Assembly (NCBI GenBank): GCA_008508345.1
Contig: QNGE01000845.1
Location: 127,073 to 191,072, forward strand
Direction: 5' to 3'
Source of the DNA: Paragonimus westermani
Lineage: Eukaryota; Platyhelminthes; Trematoda; Plagiorchiida; Troglotrematidae
DNA length: 64,000 nt
Part shown: piece by piece, positions 12,050 to 23,722 of the stretch
Position numbering within the stretch: the stretch's first letter is position 1
Layout of the letters: every line of letters begins with the position of its first letter
Position numbers and translations under genes: made by a program
Notes under the pieces: generated by a model
Databases searched by the model: none
What the model saw: only the letters and a program-made list of their open reading frames with translations
Told to the model about the DNA's origin: nothing

Positions 12050-12355
12050 TGTTGTGAATCCAGAAGGCGGACGACACAAGGGTTGTTTTATAGGAGAAAC
12101 CAATACACCACTTAAGCGTCTCAACGGGACTAGAAACAAAAACACTCATTTGCACGCCACACTCGTCTGAGGATGCTCCAGTCGCTTTGGACACCATGTC
12201 TCAGTTCCGTTATATGGTGAAAGCTATTAAATGTCATTCTGCCTTCCAACGATCCTTCCCATATCTCTCCCGTATTTATCCCGCGATCATTTCGATCCAT
12301 GCGGCTACTGAATAGTGGTGTGAGTAGTATGGTGCGACCATTTATCCTCACTACA
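12050..12355 (-). repeat. Solo LTR of a gypsy-like family
   Basis: Read on the minus strand it starts TGTAGTGAGGATAAATGG and ends GGATTCACAACA, with 306 bp between. It matches the 5' LTR at 48150-48454 and the partial copy at 63781-64000. A TATA-like GGGATAAATACGGG lies in the upstream third. The flanks read GTAA and GTAG, a possible but imperfect 4-bp target duplication. No gag-pol sequence is next to it, so it is probably a solo LTR left by recombination. Confidence 0.75.
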
Positions 12356-15300
12356 GTAGTTTTCGTTCTGTGTCCGTATGATAACAGCAAGATGACAAAA
12401 AAGAAGTGCACCCTGAAAAAATCTAAATTTGTGCCGAATGAGATGTACTCAACCATTTGAAGGTGTGCTATCTTAGGACCATAGTGTAATGTATCATCAT
12501 GTGCAGCAGTTCGCAACACAGTTATTCAGCGTGCAGTTGTACAATCCATCCTCTGAGACACACGTAGTAAACTAATAACAATGACGTGTAAACGAAGTCA
12601 CTACGGCCCGCATGACCCACAGTGTTGTTGAGCAAGTGTAGGCTCACGCCATGTCTTATGAAAGGCCGTTGCGAACTTAGCTTTGTGTGCACAGAAGCAA
12701 AATAATCCTTTCTATAATCCAGGCGTCAATCGGGAAACACTATGAGCGAGTGAATGATGGATTAGAAAAATGGCCGTGAACACTAGGTCAGACTGATATG
12801 GTCAGCTCGTCACACAGGTGTAAAACGCCTTATCCTTTACAAACGCACACTGTGATACATACGCAGTCCATGTTGAACAACGTCAAAATATGCCAGCTTT
12901 TCGGTCTATGTTTAATTTTGTCCAGTGGTGGTGACGACCAAACACTTTCAATCTTGACAAGTTACGCGCAAGATTTTGTGTAAACTGCATTACATGTTGA
13001 CGAAGAACGTAGCTCTACAAACAACACGCCTGGAAAAACAGGGTAATTTCAAGTCACTATGGAAGTGCACGACCAGAAAGTAACTACGGCCGAGGCCCAG
13101 CGATATGTCCTTCGTACACTGAGTTTCACAACTTACGGTGGAAAGTGAATCGGGACTTGTCTTTCCAGATGATTAGACTCCACACAGCACTGACCATCCC
13201 ATTCTCCCTATCATAGGTCTATACCAGAAGGGATAGACGTATCAGACACGGTTGTAAAGAATTTCTAAGTTATTTAACTGTCATCACAATATACTTAAGG
13301 ATGGTAAAAGTTACCCAGCTTATGACAGGAAGCAACTGGTTCGGAAACGGCCGTCATCACAAAGTGTCAAACATTTTGCAAGCAGTTACTTCACATCAGT
13401 GACTTCCATAGTGGTTCTAGAAGCTGCACTGCCTCTCCAAATATGGCGTTCATAAATACATAGTTTTCTTGTCAACATTTAAATCACTTTACCTTATATC
13501 CACTCCTTTCTCCGAGTCACGTGCCAAAGATCTGAAATCGGTTGCGTTTCATCGGTTTTGACAAATCAAAACTGGATGGAGGCAGAGACCTCACTCGACC
13601 TTGCCGAGCAAAAATGGTATAATAGTTGCTGGATGAGGCCGTATAAAGTGGATCGGTTTTCCGTGTGTATAGTGGGCTGACCGTGCATCTGATTAAATGC
13701 CGAGGACGATCTGGGCGGTGAGTCATTGGCATTCTTTATTTGTGCTTCTTGTTTCGTTCGTAAATTTTAGGGAAGAGATTTTTGGTTTTGCCCGACCTTG
13801 CAACTCTCTGTGTTAACTGACCGACCATGTTCTGTTCGGACAGTACTGACGATCGGCAGACGTACTTATACATGTGCTTCTTTGCATCGCACAACGCGTG
13901 GTCCAAGTTCATGAACCTACCTATGGTCATCCTCTAACATAAAGCCATCTCTTATCAATCAGAACTGACACCGGTACTCCTACTGATGTCAGTCCACTAC
14001 GGCCAGTCTGCTTGATTCATTACATTCACTGTGGGGCATCCAACCACACGCGTTTCCAACCAGATCTGTTTTTTTTTCAGACTGGCACATTAGTCGGAGT
14101 TACGATTACCTGCATAACACAGGATACGCTGAATTGCGTTTACGACGAAATCTTCTGAATAAGTATGCAGAAGAAATGTTCTAGTGTTTAGTTACCGGTA
14201 GATCAGCTGAAAGCACATTACGCATACTATTTCTTAGGCTGGGATAAGGCTTGTTCAGTCGCCGGTCACTGAGAAGCCCTTGCACAGTAGTTGTAGTTTT
14301 CTATCCTGTGTTTACCGGTCGAAGCAGCTCACACAAGGACCAAATTACCGGCAATCATGGCGAAATAGGTGAGAAGGTTTTTCTTGTGTTATTGGTGTGG
14401 GTAAGCGCGTCTGCCCACCGTTTTTGACATCAGAACACCGCCACTCGTAACTATAGTAACGTTGGACTCCAGATTGATGGATACAGGTCAGTTAGATCTG
14501 GTAGGAAACAACCAAACACCTTCACGCAAACTGTTAAAGCGACGAAGTGATTCGTCGCATGTGAACGTGAGTTGTATTTAATGGGAATGTGAATAATGTT
14601 TACACTTCTCACCGTTAACCGTGTGTTGTGAAATTCTTTCTTGAAAGTATGCTGTGAAGGTATGGCTGGATATGGGAGACCCTGTGATCAGCTTAAATTC
14701 AAATATTGTTTAACACCTACCACATTTGTTGTCGTGAAACCTCACTGTGCTACATGCACTGGTAGAACCGTTCAAGTACTCACTTAGTGTATGGTCCGTT
14801 TTAAATCGTTCCTGGCAGTTTAGGAGAATCCACTCAGTAACGCGTAATCGACAATAACGCCTAGTCAGACGGTCGGGTTAATAAGGTTATCTTCTGCGTA
14901 CCAAAAAGCCGAAGACTAGACTTTTCACAGTCAGGTCTTTTCTGAAATATGCACATAATAAATACAATGTGTAGTAAGCGTCATGCAACCGTGTGGCCGA
15001 CAAACTGACGAACAGATTACGCAATCTCGGCTACACAGGCAGTTACCAGTGCAAACGAAACCTCATTGTATCCTCTACTACTCGGTAAAACCTCATTAAT
15101 CAACCCCGATACATTCGCGGGTCGTGACTGTAAAGCTGTGATACGCGATACGCACACAATCGATAACCTCAGTCGAGATCGGAAAGTATGGGATCCAGTG
15201 GCATAACGCTGCTCTAGCTCAATCGTCCACATCATCAACTCTCAAATGAACTAGATCACTCTTGTCCCTGTGATCATCACATATCGTGAATGATCCGCTA

Positions 15301-17232
15301 TTTTTCGTGCAGTGCGAATCTTTGACTGTGAGTGCTCATTTATGCGATCATTGACATCTGCTTACTAACCACTCAAGGTTTCCTGAAAGTACGCGATACA
15401 TTCTTGATGGCAACATGACATGAACTGATTCTTTTTTTGTCTAGCAGATGTCACAGCATTATAGACGTTTTTATATCCCGGTGTATGACATTTTCTGTCC
15501 CATTATGTGAACTTCAGTGCCCTGAAGAACGACGAACCTTGTGTTATTTTTCTGTTCATCTCTTTTTTTATACATGCCTTACCGAAAATCTCTGTTTGCA
15601 CGGTGTTGTTGTCTGACTATACTAATCCGGTTGAGGTAATAGGTTGATTGTTTAGAGCTGAATACCAAGTAACACCATGTAGTTGATAGCCAACTAGCTT
15701 CAAACTGACTAGCTTTCATTTTCGGCCAATCATTTTCTTTGCCACCGCTGGTTCGTCCAATAAAAGATGCCAGTGTAATTTTCCTATCCGAATAACGCAG
15801 TGTTCACAATCGCGCAGTCGCGTTTCCCGTTAATACTGACAACAGTGTATCACTATATATCGAGCACTGTAATGACGCATAAACCGACCGACCCCACAAA
15901 AGCGTACTTTTTTGTAAAACCTATGCTTTGAAGGTGGTAGACCCCCGATGGAAATCAGTGCATGAACAGTTCCGGAATGGATGTCCGAAAGTCGGGTCAA
16001 TCAAATAGGTTAGTGGGTTAAGCGGGCCGGTGTTTTATTTGGTACAGACGCGTGTAGGGCAGTGCTGGATACGATATGACAGTCATTTGTATGCCCAGTG
16101 TGCAAAGTGGGTCTTTAGTTTAGTTAAGTCACCACAACCGCCCTTTGTGTGACTAATCCGCGACTTTTCGGATCGGACCGCCGGCACAGTGGTTCCCTCA
16201 CCGCAACTCGCATACAGTTGTATGGCATTCGTAGCATTTCCAGTGGATTCTTGTTCTTCTCAACACAGCCGACTTAACCATGTCCTAATAAAGACAGGTC
16301 TTGCAAATGAGTCAATCACTGTCGAACAGATCCTCACACTCCCTTAATTTTAGTATAACATGATGAGAGTGCACAAATCTCTCCGTGTAGTATGTCTAGT
16401 AGCGATGTGCAAGGTGGGACACAGGGTTGCCTGAACCTTTAACTTCGTGTGTTTGAAGGCTTGTTATGATAAGTGAACAAGTCAAAGATGTAACTCAATG
16501 GAATCCTTCAATACAGCCATCAGATGTGATTAAAGCCAACAACTGATGAATTACGGACGAAACGAGTAATCGAACTGGACATCATTGAAGCATACTGGCT
16601 CAGTAGACAGGAACGGATGAACGAACGTTGCACCAAGCGACGTGAACCAAACGGGCAAAAAATACAGACAATGGTTAACTAAACTCCTCTGCGTTTAGAC
16701 CTGGAAGGTAAGTTGAAAAAAATGGGTGCACCATCGACGACATACCAATGTGGTGTGGGTAAAATAATGGTCTCGTGATTAGTTAGAATAGGCTTGAGAC
16801 TGATTGAGCAGTGAGGATTTTTACGGAACATGAAAGTGATGTGATCACCAGTAAAGTTCTGCTCACGGTTAAGAAGGTTCCACAGAATTGACCCACATCG
16901 ATGTCTAGGCGCCAGGAACGTTCAGACGACTGAACGGTTTTAAGGACACGCCCTGGATTTTAACGTCACTGGTCTCTCAAAAACTAACACAAGAATTAAC
17001 TTATCTTACTGACTGCATCGATTTTAATTCTGTCCTTCTATCCACACGTCTTAATTTTACCGAATCTGAAAACTCAAACTTTGGTTGATCTCTTGTCCCA
17101 TTACCCTCGACTGTTACCTCTGAAGTGATGTATTGATTCACATCTTGCATGCCGTTACTTACCTCAAAAATCCTCAACTAGTTCGCTCGCTCAAATAAAC
17201 ATAAACACAATGCCTAAAAACCGAACGATTGA
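12356..17232. other. No gene recognised
   Basis: About 4.9 kb with short unassignable ORFs only. The one recognisable item is the SINE body fragment at 14919-14948. Confidence 0.45.
14919..14948 (+). repeat. SINE body fragment
   Basis: GACTTTTCACAGTCAGGTCT and TCTGAAAT match the sequence just downstream of the tRNA-like head at 34316-34345 with a few differences. No head is visible in front of this copy. Confidence 0.45.
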
Positions 17233-17302
17233 ACGATTTTCTTTTACTGATGAGTAGTAGAGGATTTGGTTTATTTTTAAGTTGACCATCACTCACATTT
17301 GA
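17233..17302 (+). repeat. 70-bp direct repeat, copy 1
   Basis: TTACTGATGAGTAGT, then GGTTTATTTTTAAGTTGACC and ATCACTCACATTTGA, is repeated exactly 300 bases further on with a few substitutions. The two copies lie on either side of the N gap. Confidence 0.8.
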
Positions 17303-17351
17303 TCGCAGCGTCCGCATTCAGATAGACTTTCCAGCTAGCCTCTTTCGAAAA

Positions 17352-17458
17352 NNNNNNNNNNNNNNNNNNNNNNNNNNNNNNNNNNNNNNNNNNNNNNNNN
17401 NNNNNNNNNNNNNNNNNNNNNNNNNNNNNNNNNNNNNNNNNNNNNNNNNNNNNNNNNN
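17352..17458. other. Assembly gap (107 N)
   Basis: A run of N between the two copies of the 70-bp repeat. The missing sequence and its true length are unknown. Confidence 0.95.
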
Positions 17459-17532
17459 ACTCCAATCGATAACCCCGCGATTAGGACTTCCGAGACAGGT
17501 CGAGATCACAGAACTCATTCAACGTGCAAGGC

Positions 17533-17602
17533 GATATTTTGCCTTACTGATGAGTAGTCGGGGATTTTGTTTATTTTCAAGTTGACCATCACTCACATTT
17601 GA
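17533..17602 (+). repeat. 70-bp direct repeat, copy 2
   Basis: Partner of 17233-17302. The TACTGATGAGTA start also appears, in reverse, near 34172-34184 and 34376-34388 around the SINE-like hairpin, so this may be part of the same dispersed family. Confidence 0.75.
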
Positions 17603-18573
17603 AGTCGTGACCGAAAAACAGCACAACGAAACTATCATGGCCTCCCTCATTCGTGGATGGTGACATGGAGTGTTGCATGTCAAAATTCGTCAAAACCGTC
17701 AACACACAATAAACTGCTTTAACGGTTTTGAGATCCGTGATCTATTCTTAAAATTTTATATGACAGCTACTACTGAGTCCACCTGAAGCAGATGTGCCAA
17801 GAAAATGAAGAACGCAGAAGGGTGATCTATTCACAGTTTGTAACCGGGATTGCAACAGAAGGCACAGAGGACGGAGTTATATGAGATTACAGTTGTTCAC
17901 CGATTGGCTGGTATTGCACAGCGCCTATCAAGATGAATAGAATTCAACTGCAGGTAAGTCAGTGACCTCAAAATAAGAAAAAAAAGTAACTAGCAAGATC
18001 ACCAGAAGGCCCGAAGAACTGGGAACTCAGAAAGTTCAAATTCATGTAGACAGTAACCAGCGAAGCTAATTCACGTAAAACTAATCACTGATAAGGTGAA
18101 AGGAACGAGACTGCGTATCGATCTGTTGTGTTGAACGACAGCACCTGTAGATATACATACGAGTGAACTATGCTGTGAAAATGTAGCAGGAGTGATTAAA
18201 AGAATGGTGCCTGGTAGGTAGACTAGTTTCCAAATCCAAACCAGAATGTTTGTTTCAGGCCGATACACCATGTGTTGATGAGTGTGCTCAACCATTTTCT
18301 AATGAAAATGAATAGTATGATTTATGCAGTCTGATAGAGCACGCCACATATCTACAAATAGGTGTCGAGTAAAGCCCAATGCATTAGAGAATATTAGTTA
18401 TCCTGTTTCCAAAGTTAGATACATATGAAAGAAGTATTTTGAAAAGGAACAATTGAATGGAGAGAGCTCAACAATTATCGCGGGTTGTTTAAGTTACATT
18501 TGATTTCTTATGAATTCTACGGGGATCTGGAGAGGACTGAAACTGTCAAATGATTCAACGCTGGTGAAGCAAC

Positions 18574-18936
18574 TTGACGGGTACGTTAGGTTTAGCACGA
18601 GGGTCGGAGTCGGCTGTTGTAAGATTCCCCGTTGATTGCATTGGCGATAAGGAGTTCCCAAGGTTTTGCTGGAATGTTTTGCGCCAGTGCAACTTAGCCC
18701 CCACAGCTAAAACTCCACAACATCATACTTCAAACGAAAGGGATTCGTGGTCGTCAAACATAGACGAATTAACGCGTAATCTGCCTCGGCCTGTGGTCGC
18801 TGTCGAGACGCTCCCCGAGGAAGACAGGAGATTGCTGAAACAATACGTACAAACAGAGGTGTCAAAGCAAGTGGATAAAAAGCAGAACTTGTTGCTGTGT
18901 GGTGTGAATCCAATCGAGAGACGGATTTACCGGTGA
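18574..18936 (+). CDS. Unassigned open frame, 120 codons
   Basis: An open stretch with no ATG: it begins at a TTG, so if real it is an exon or a piece of a decayed gene. The C-terminal third is strongly charged and helix-like (LPEEDRRLLKQYVQTEVSKQ, then VDKKQNLLLCGV). That is somewhat reminiscent of non-LTR ORF1 proteins or of an ordinary coiled-coil exon, but I cannot assign a family. Chance is a real alternative. Confidence 0.15.
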   Translation: MTGTLGLARGSESAVVRFPVDCIGDKEFPRFCWNVLRQCNLAPTAKTPQHHTSNERDSWSSNIDELTRNLPRPVVAVETLPEEDRRLLKQYVQTEVSKQVDKKQNLLLCGVNPIERRIYR

Positions 18937-19342
18937 AACGGTTGTAACTGTTGTTGGAAGTGAATGAGCTTAAGTAGTTCTGGAAATCGATGGCTGGATT
19001 TATTGATAATACAATCACGAAACGCCATAATTTATAAACTAAAACAAGACAAGTTCACAACAACAGTGTCATGGCAAAGCTCGAATTTCTAATTCCGATA
19101 GAGAGAGGGCACGTGCTAACGCGCAGATACACTGACTCGATACGATCAGTGAGAATGATCGCATTGAAAGACCACGGATTCGAAGAGAGAAAGGATGTAA
19201 AGTGGCAAAACTCAAGTGAAAATCTATTTCTCACACGCCAGTTACCCGTAACCATCAAACCGTTTATCAGTGTGCTTCTTAATCACCCTTGAGTCCGTCC
19301 AACCTACAAACCCTTGTGAACGTTTTCATTCTTGGACAACGG

Positions 19343-19828
19343 ATGCACTCTGGTAGAAAAATGAATCCAAGTAAATCAAGACTTCGGAATCGTTCCATTT
19401 GGTCTTTCCTGTCATCCAACATTCGGTCAGCAATTTCTTGTTTATGCCAACAGCTTAATAAGTGGAGTCGATTACTGTCCATTAATGGAAGCCATTCTGT
19501 TCGCCCGTTTCCTCTTGCTTTCTGCTACCATAATGTGTGGCACACCAGTGAATTCCAAACCAAGGATGGGACTCTAATCATAACTCGTTTCAGTGGAAAT
19601 CAGTGGTGTAACTGCAAACAATCAAAGCGACTAATCATCCGGTACGTCCGTTTGCATTTGCGAATTTCGTGCTTGGTCGGATTGGATAATGTGCCTTTTT
19701 CCGTTCGTGATGTTGCCTTTTCATCCAATGATGTTATCGGCTTACCTGATCAGTTCTCACTGTTCGATTGCACTGTGTTGTCTGCTGCGTTCAATCATTC
19801 CAATCGGAATCGGTGGTGGTTGTATTGA
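19343..19828 (+). CDS. Unassigned ORF, 161 codons from the first ATG
   Basis: This is the longest open frame in the window with no transposon resemblance; the frame is open from 19283. The translation is serine- and arginine-rich and ends DRCTV-like without a recognised motif: no signal peptide, membrane segment or domain that I can name. An unspliced gene here would be short for a trematode. It may be a chance ORF, an exon or a worn repeat. Confidence 0.2.
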   Translation: MHSGRKMNPSKSRLRNRSIWSFLSSNIRSAISCLCQQLNKWSRLLSINGSHSVRPFPLAFCYHNVWHTSEFQTKDGTLIITRFSGNQWCNCKQSKRLIIRYVRLHLRISCLVGLDNVPFSVRDVAFSSNDVIGLPDQFSLFDCTVLSAAFNHSNRNRWWLY

Positions 19829-21107
19829 ATTTGGTCAGTTAGTTTGAATTTATGTCCGCTGCAGCCAATCAGCTATCATTGCAGTCAGTAGGCAGAAGTG
19901 AGCGCTCAGACAAATGAACACTCGCATAAGGAATTCCAGAAGATTTCAGGACATGTGGTGATCAGACGAGCATGAGACAATAAGTCCACGCGACAGCGCG
20001 TGATTTGGTGGATTGATTTAGACGTAACGCTATAAGGGTCCGCTTCACACTACCCGATCTTTACAATCCAGGCCACCTGGCTTTGATAGCCTTCGACTTT
20101 ATGTATTCCAAATACCATAGTTTTGTAATCACTACCCCCCGATCACTTCGGTTTTGGTCAACTCCTCGTAGTCATCTTCTCAGCAGATCGTCAGCGACGT
20201 GGTTGTTCCGTGGATACCGCACGATTAGAGAAAGTAAGTGACGCTTTCCAGCTGGCTGTAGTAATCTTGGTAATGAATTGACTGGAAGTCATCTTAGTAC
20301 TCGATTCCTTGAAACGGTTGCATCGACACTAGAAAATATGAGCGAAGTTCATGGGAAGGATAGCATTCTAGCCATAGCTTGTGATAACGTGACGGTTGCA
20401 GTCTGTTCGCGTTTCGTTTTAGATTTAAATCGTCCGCCAGACAGTCTTCTCAGTTTTAAATGATGACGCAGTACGATCAAACAGTGTTTTAAACTAAAAA
20501 ATACTGCACTTCGTTTTGATATCAGTTCTCATGACAGCCGTATCGACTACTACTCTCTGGACGTAGCACAATGTGCTGCAATTTTTTGCTGGTGAAAACA
20601 CCGCTTAGTCCTTTGATTAATCGACGGATTCACACACCACCATGGACTATTTAATAAAATGCGAGATAGACTGTTATTTGGCGATCGTGTACCTAAAAAG
20701 AGATCGAAGCTTTGGATTTTCTATAGGTTTTGCAACTAAATGTACCACTCTGTTAGTAACTTCTCGTCTGCTTAGTCTAAAGCAAGTTTACATGTGGTTT
20801 CCTACGGTAAAGTTAATTAATTTATCCCAAGAAAAAAAAACGAACTGTGCCTTTTTTTAAAGAGGTGGGGCAGGTTATCGAACAACCTATTAGCGAATAA
20901 TTGCTAGGCTCCAAATTTCGACGGGTGCAGATACTTAGCGCTATTCGAACCTCAATTATGAAAATCTAGAGGAGAATGGGGTTTCCTTCCTGCTATTTTC
21001 TTTACAGAGTGCCATTCAGTAATGTCGACTCCGGCTAGAAGACGGTTGCCCACAGTTATCGCTCTTCAGTCAACAAGATTAGTTAAGCGCCACTTTCTGA
21101 AACACTA

Positions 21108-21518
21108 TTGGGATTCTCGGTGATAAAGAACAAGGAAATTAAGTCTGGTGACCAAACCGGATTGCATCTTGTTCTCAAACCCAAGGTAGTGGCACTCAAC
21201 TCAACGCATATCACCCCTCTGAATCTAAAGCTTCATTGTGGTGTAGGCTTGGTAGACAGATCGAAATTAGGCCAAATTTCTTCAAAAAAGAGTCTGAAAA
21301 TTAGAAGAAAACCATCAATCGAATTTGTCGGAATATCCCGGGTTTTTTATGGAAACTGTTCAGTTTACTTGCTTGAATGTAGCCCAGAAACGCCTGGGAA
21401 AAAAGAAGGTCTAATTCGGGCAGCCCCTTTGAGTGAATTAACTGCATCACTATCGAGAAAGCTCCGAATTTCCGTATCATTAAAAACTGAGAGAATGAAA
21501 CCTACTGATTTGAACTAG
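21108..21518 (+). CDS. Unassigned open frame, 136 codons
   Basis: The open stretch begins at TTG and is basic (many K and R), with no domain I recognise. The only ATG lies near its end, so it is not a free-standing gene. It could be an exon or chance. Confidence 0.12.
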   Translation: MGFSVIKNKEIKSGDQTGLHLVLKPKVVALNSTHITPLNLKLHCGVGLVDRSKLGQISSKKSLKIRRKPSIEFVGISRVFYGNCSVYLLECSPETPGKKEGLIRAAPLSELTASLSRKLRISVSLKTERMKPTDLN

Positions 21519-23461
21519 ATTGACCAGGTTTGACAACAAGATTACCGAACGATGGAGTGCCATATATGGCCTAGAAAATTTGTTACACTTCTTTATAAGG
21601 TTACTACATATCTTGTGAGCAGTACAACAAGTCCTGGATGTACCGCGATACGGTTCACTTATCGTCAGAAAATTGGTATCTTCCAACTAATCTTCTGACA
21701 ATCTGAGGCCGACAATATCAACAGCAATGAGACTTGATAGGGGTGATTCCCTGATTGGAGAACGATCAGCTAATCAGAGATCACGTTGTTCTGATTTTCC
21801 CGACATCCTGGCAAAGTACGTGATATTTACAAATGTGTTTTTTGTTGCCCATTAGGGAATTATAATGTATCTTACTTTATTCATTTGTAATCAACCGTAC
21901 ATCTTGCCTGCCAGATTTACACACACCCACTGAGATAGTTGACCACGACCAGTTGTAATTGACTGTGGACCATGATAGTCGGATGACTTGATACGATGGA
22001 GCAGGGTGATGTGACTCGAAAATAGCTAACTCAACCACGTTACTGTGATGTCCAGGCTTTATCCATCGACCCGTCTAGGTCTGGAAGCTTGACTGGATTG
22101 TCTCCACATACACAGTGTCAAAACCTCCGTGAAATGTTTGTTGCCCCCTTCCTCTCTCACCCCCTTCTCTCTCTCTCTCTCTCACCTCAATTCCACATAT
22201 GGAACATCATGAGTTGACGTTGCAGGAGCTTCTCATCCCGTAGTCTCTGTGACATCTTTAAGGCGCTGCGATACGTTGATTGACTATATTTTCCATCTTA
22301 TGTATGATACTTTTTCTGTAAACGGTCTTAGTATACAATTCATTTGTAGCCTTCTTACATGATCCCTTCGTTAGTCGAGATGAGTGCTTGTTACTGGTTG
22401 TATACTGAGGAAGACACTGGCTGTGTAAATCTGTGAACAGTTGTGCACCAAACTGTAAGTGTTTAATGGCCGTTGCATTCTTGGCGTGAACGCGTGAAAA
22501 TGTGCACTGTTTGACATGACTTAAACTCAATCATGGATGAGGGAATCAACAATAAACCACCACATGATTTGGAAAAATCTAGATGGAAAGACAGCAGGCA
22601 GAGATAACCTTGACTTATTCCCAAAATCGCTGTGTAGTGCGTGCCTCTTACTAACCGGGACAGCCTGTCACACTGAGCCAATTTATTGATAATGTGAAGT
22701 CATGTTTGTCAAGAGTCGATATCACGGTTTACCATGAACGCAAATCGAGCAAAACGTTTAAACGTACACAATAATCAACGCCGTAGTTTTGTTCGATCAA
22801 CATATGCATCAGAAGTAAGCTGCGCCACAAGCTTTCTAGCCACACGTATCCAAACGTTCGTAGCTGACCGAACTTTGTTTCAGTGCGTCATCGCCGATAA
22901 AATCATATGCCCACAGCTGTGTTCAATGTCATTTCTATTATGCCCACTTTTTCTAATTTGCAAATCATCCAACACCATTTCTCCCGATCAACAGAAACAC
23001 CGGAACCCACCGACAAAGATATTTTCCTAGTCTACAGCAATCCATGATTTAAATTAAGACAATTCCTGCTAGAGGAAACAGTTTTCTCATCAAGGCTACA
23101 CTTTACATTAATTGCAACCGTGGAAAATCTGCCATGACAACAGACGAAATTTTCACGGTTGTCTTATCAGCATCAATCCAGTTTTCCAACTTACAACGCG
23201 GCTACCGAGTTTCTTGTGAGATGCATACGAGTGGACGATTCCACTGCAGCATTCCTCCTGCTTGATGATCCAGCCTGGTAGCAACCTCCACGTTTGAGAC
23301 CCAGTCAATAATAATGTCATTTCGTTTGATGGCAAAACGCCTACAACCTGAATGCCACCTCCAGCAAACAGTCGAACACTTGGAGAAGCCAACCACTCAA
23401 AAGGAATGAAGAGTAACTCTATCCTCTCCAGAGAGGAGGGCGTGACTGTAGTAGGTAAGTG

Positions 23462-23462
<1 letters not shown>

Positions 23463-23518
<56 letters not shown>
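23463..23518 (-). repeat. (GAT)n microsatellite tail of the CR1-like element
   Basis: About 18 CAT units on the plus strand (ATG/GAT on the element's strand) directly follow the conserved 3' end. The other two 3' ends in the window (26384-26397 and 35411-35423) also finish in GAT units, so this is the element's own tail, expanded. Confidence 0.85.
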
Positions 23519-23722
23519 GAGACAGCAATACATCAGTGATTCCACTGACGCTTAGCTACCAAACAACCATTGAAGAGAACAACAAACCCTAAATATTCAA
23601 ACATTCGACCTCAAGATGCCTACAAATTACAATAAAAAAACCAAGCCACAAGTGAAAGTAAGACGTCGTCAATCAGAGGCAGTTTCCTTACGGATTCCAC
23701 TGATCTGCACCATTAAATGCAC

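Larger units (their letters stand above)
17603..23462. other. No recognised gene; a few long open frames and a CT tract
   Basis: It contains the three unassigned open frames listed separately and a (CT)n tract at 22166-22182. No transposon landmarks were found. Confidence 0.4.

Noticed and set aside
12130..12519. 129-codon minus-strand ORF as a gene
   Set aside because: It overlaps the solo LTR and is not repeated as a coding frame in the other LTR copies.
17237..17260. Hammerhead ribozyme starting CTGATGAG
   Set aside because: The first box is present but no GAAA box with a pairing stem follows at a suitable distance in either copy.
23352..23555. Histidine-rich protein with a poly-His run
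   Set aside because: The run is a translation of the CAT microsatellite tail of the CR1-like element.
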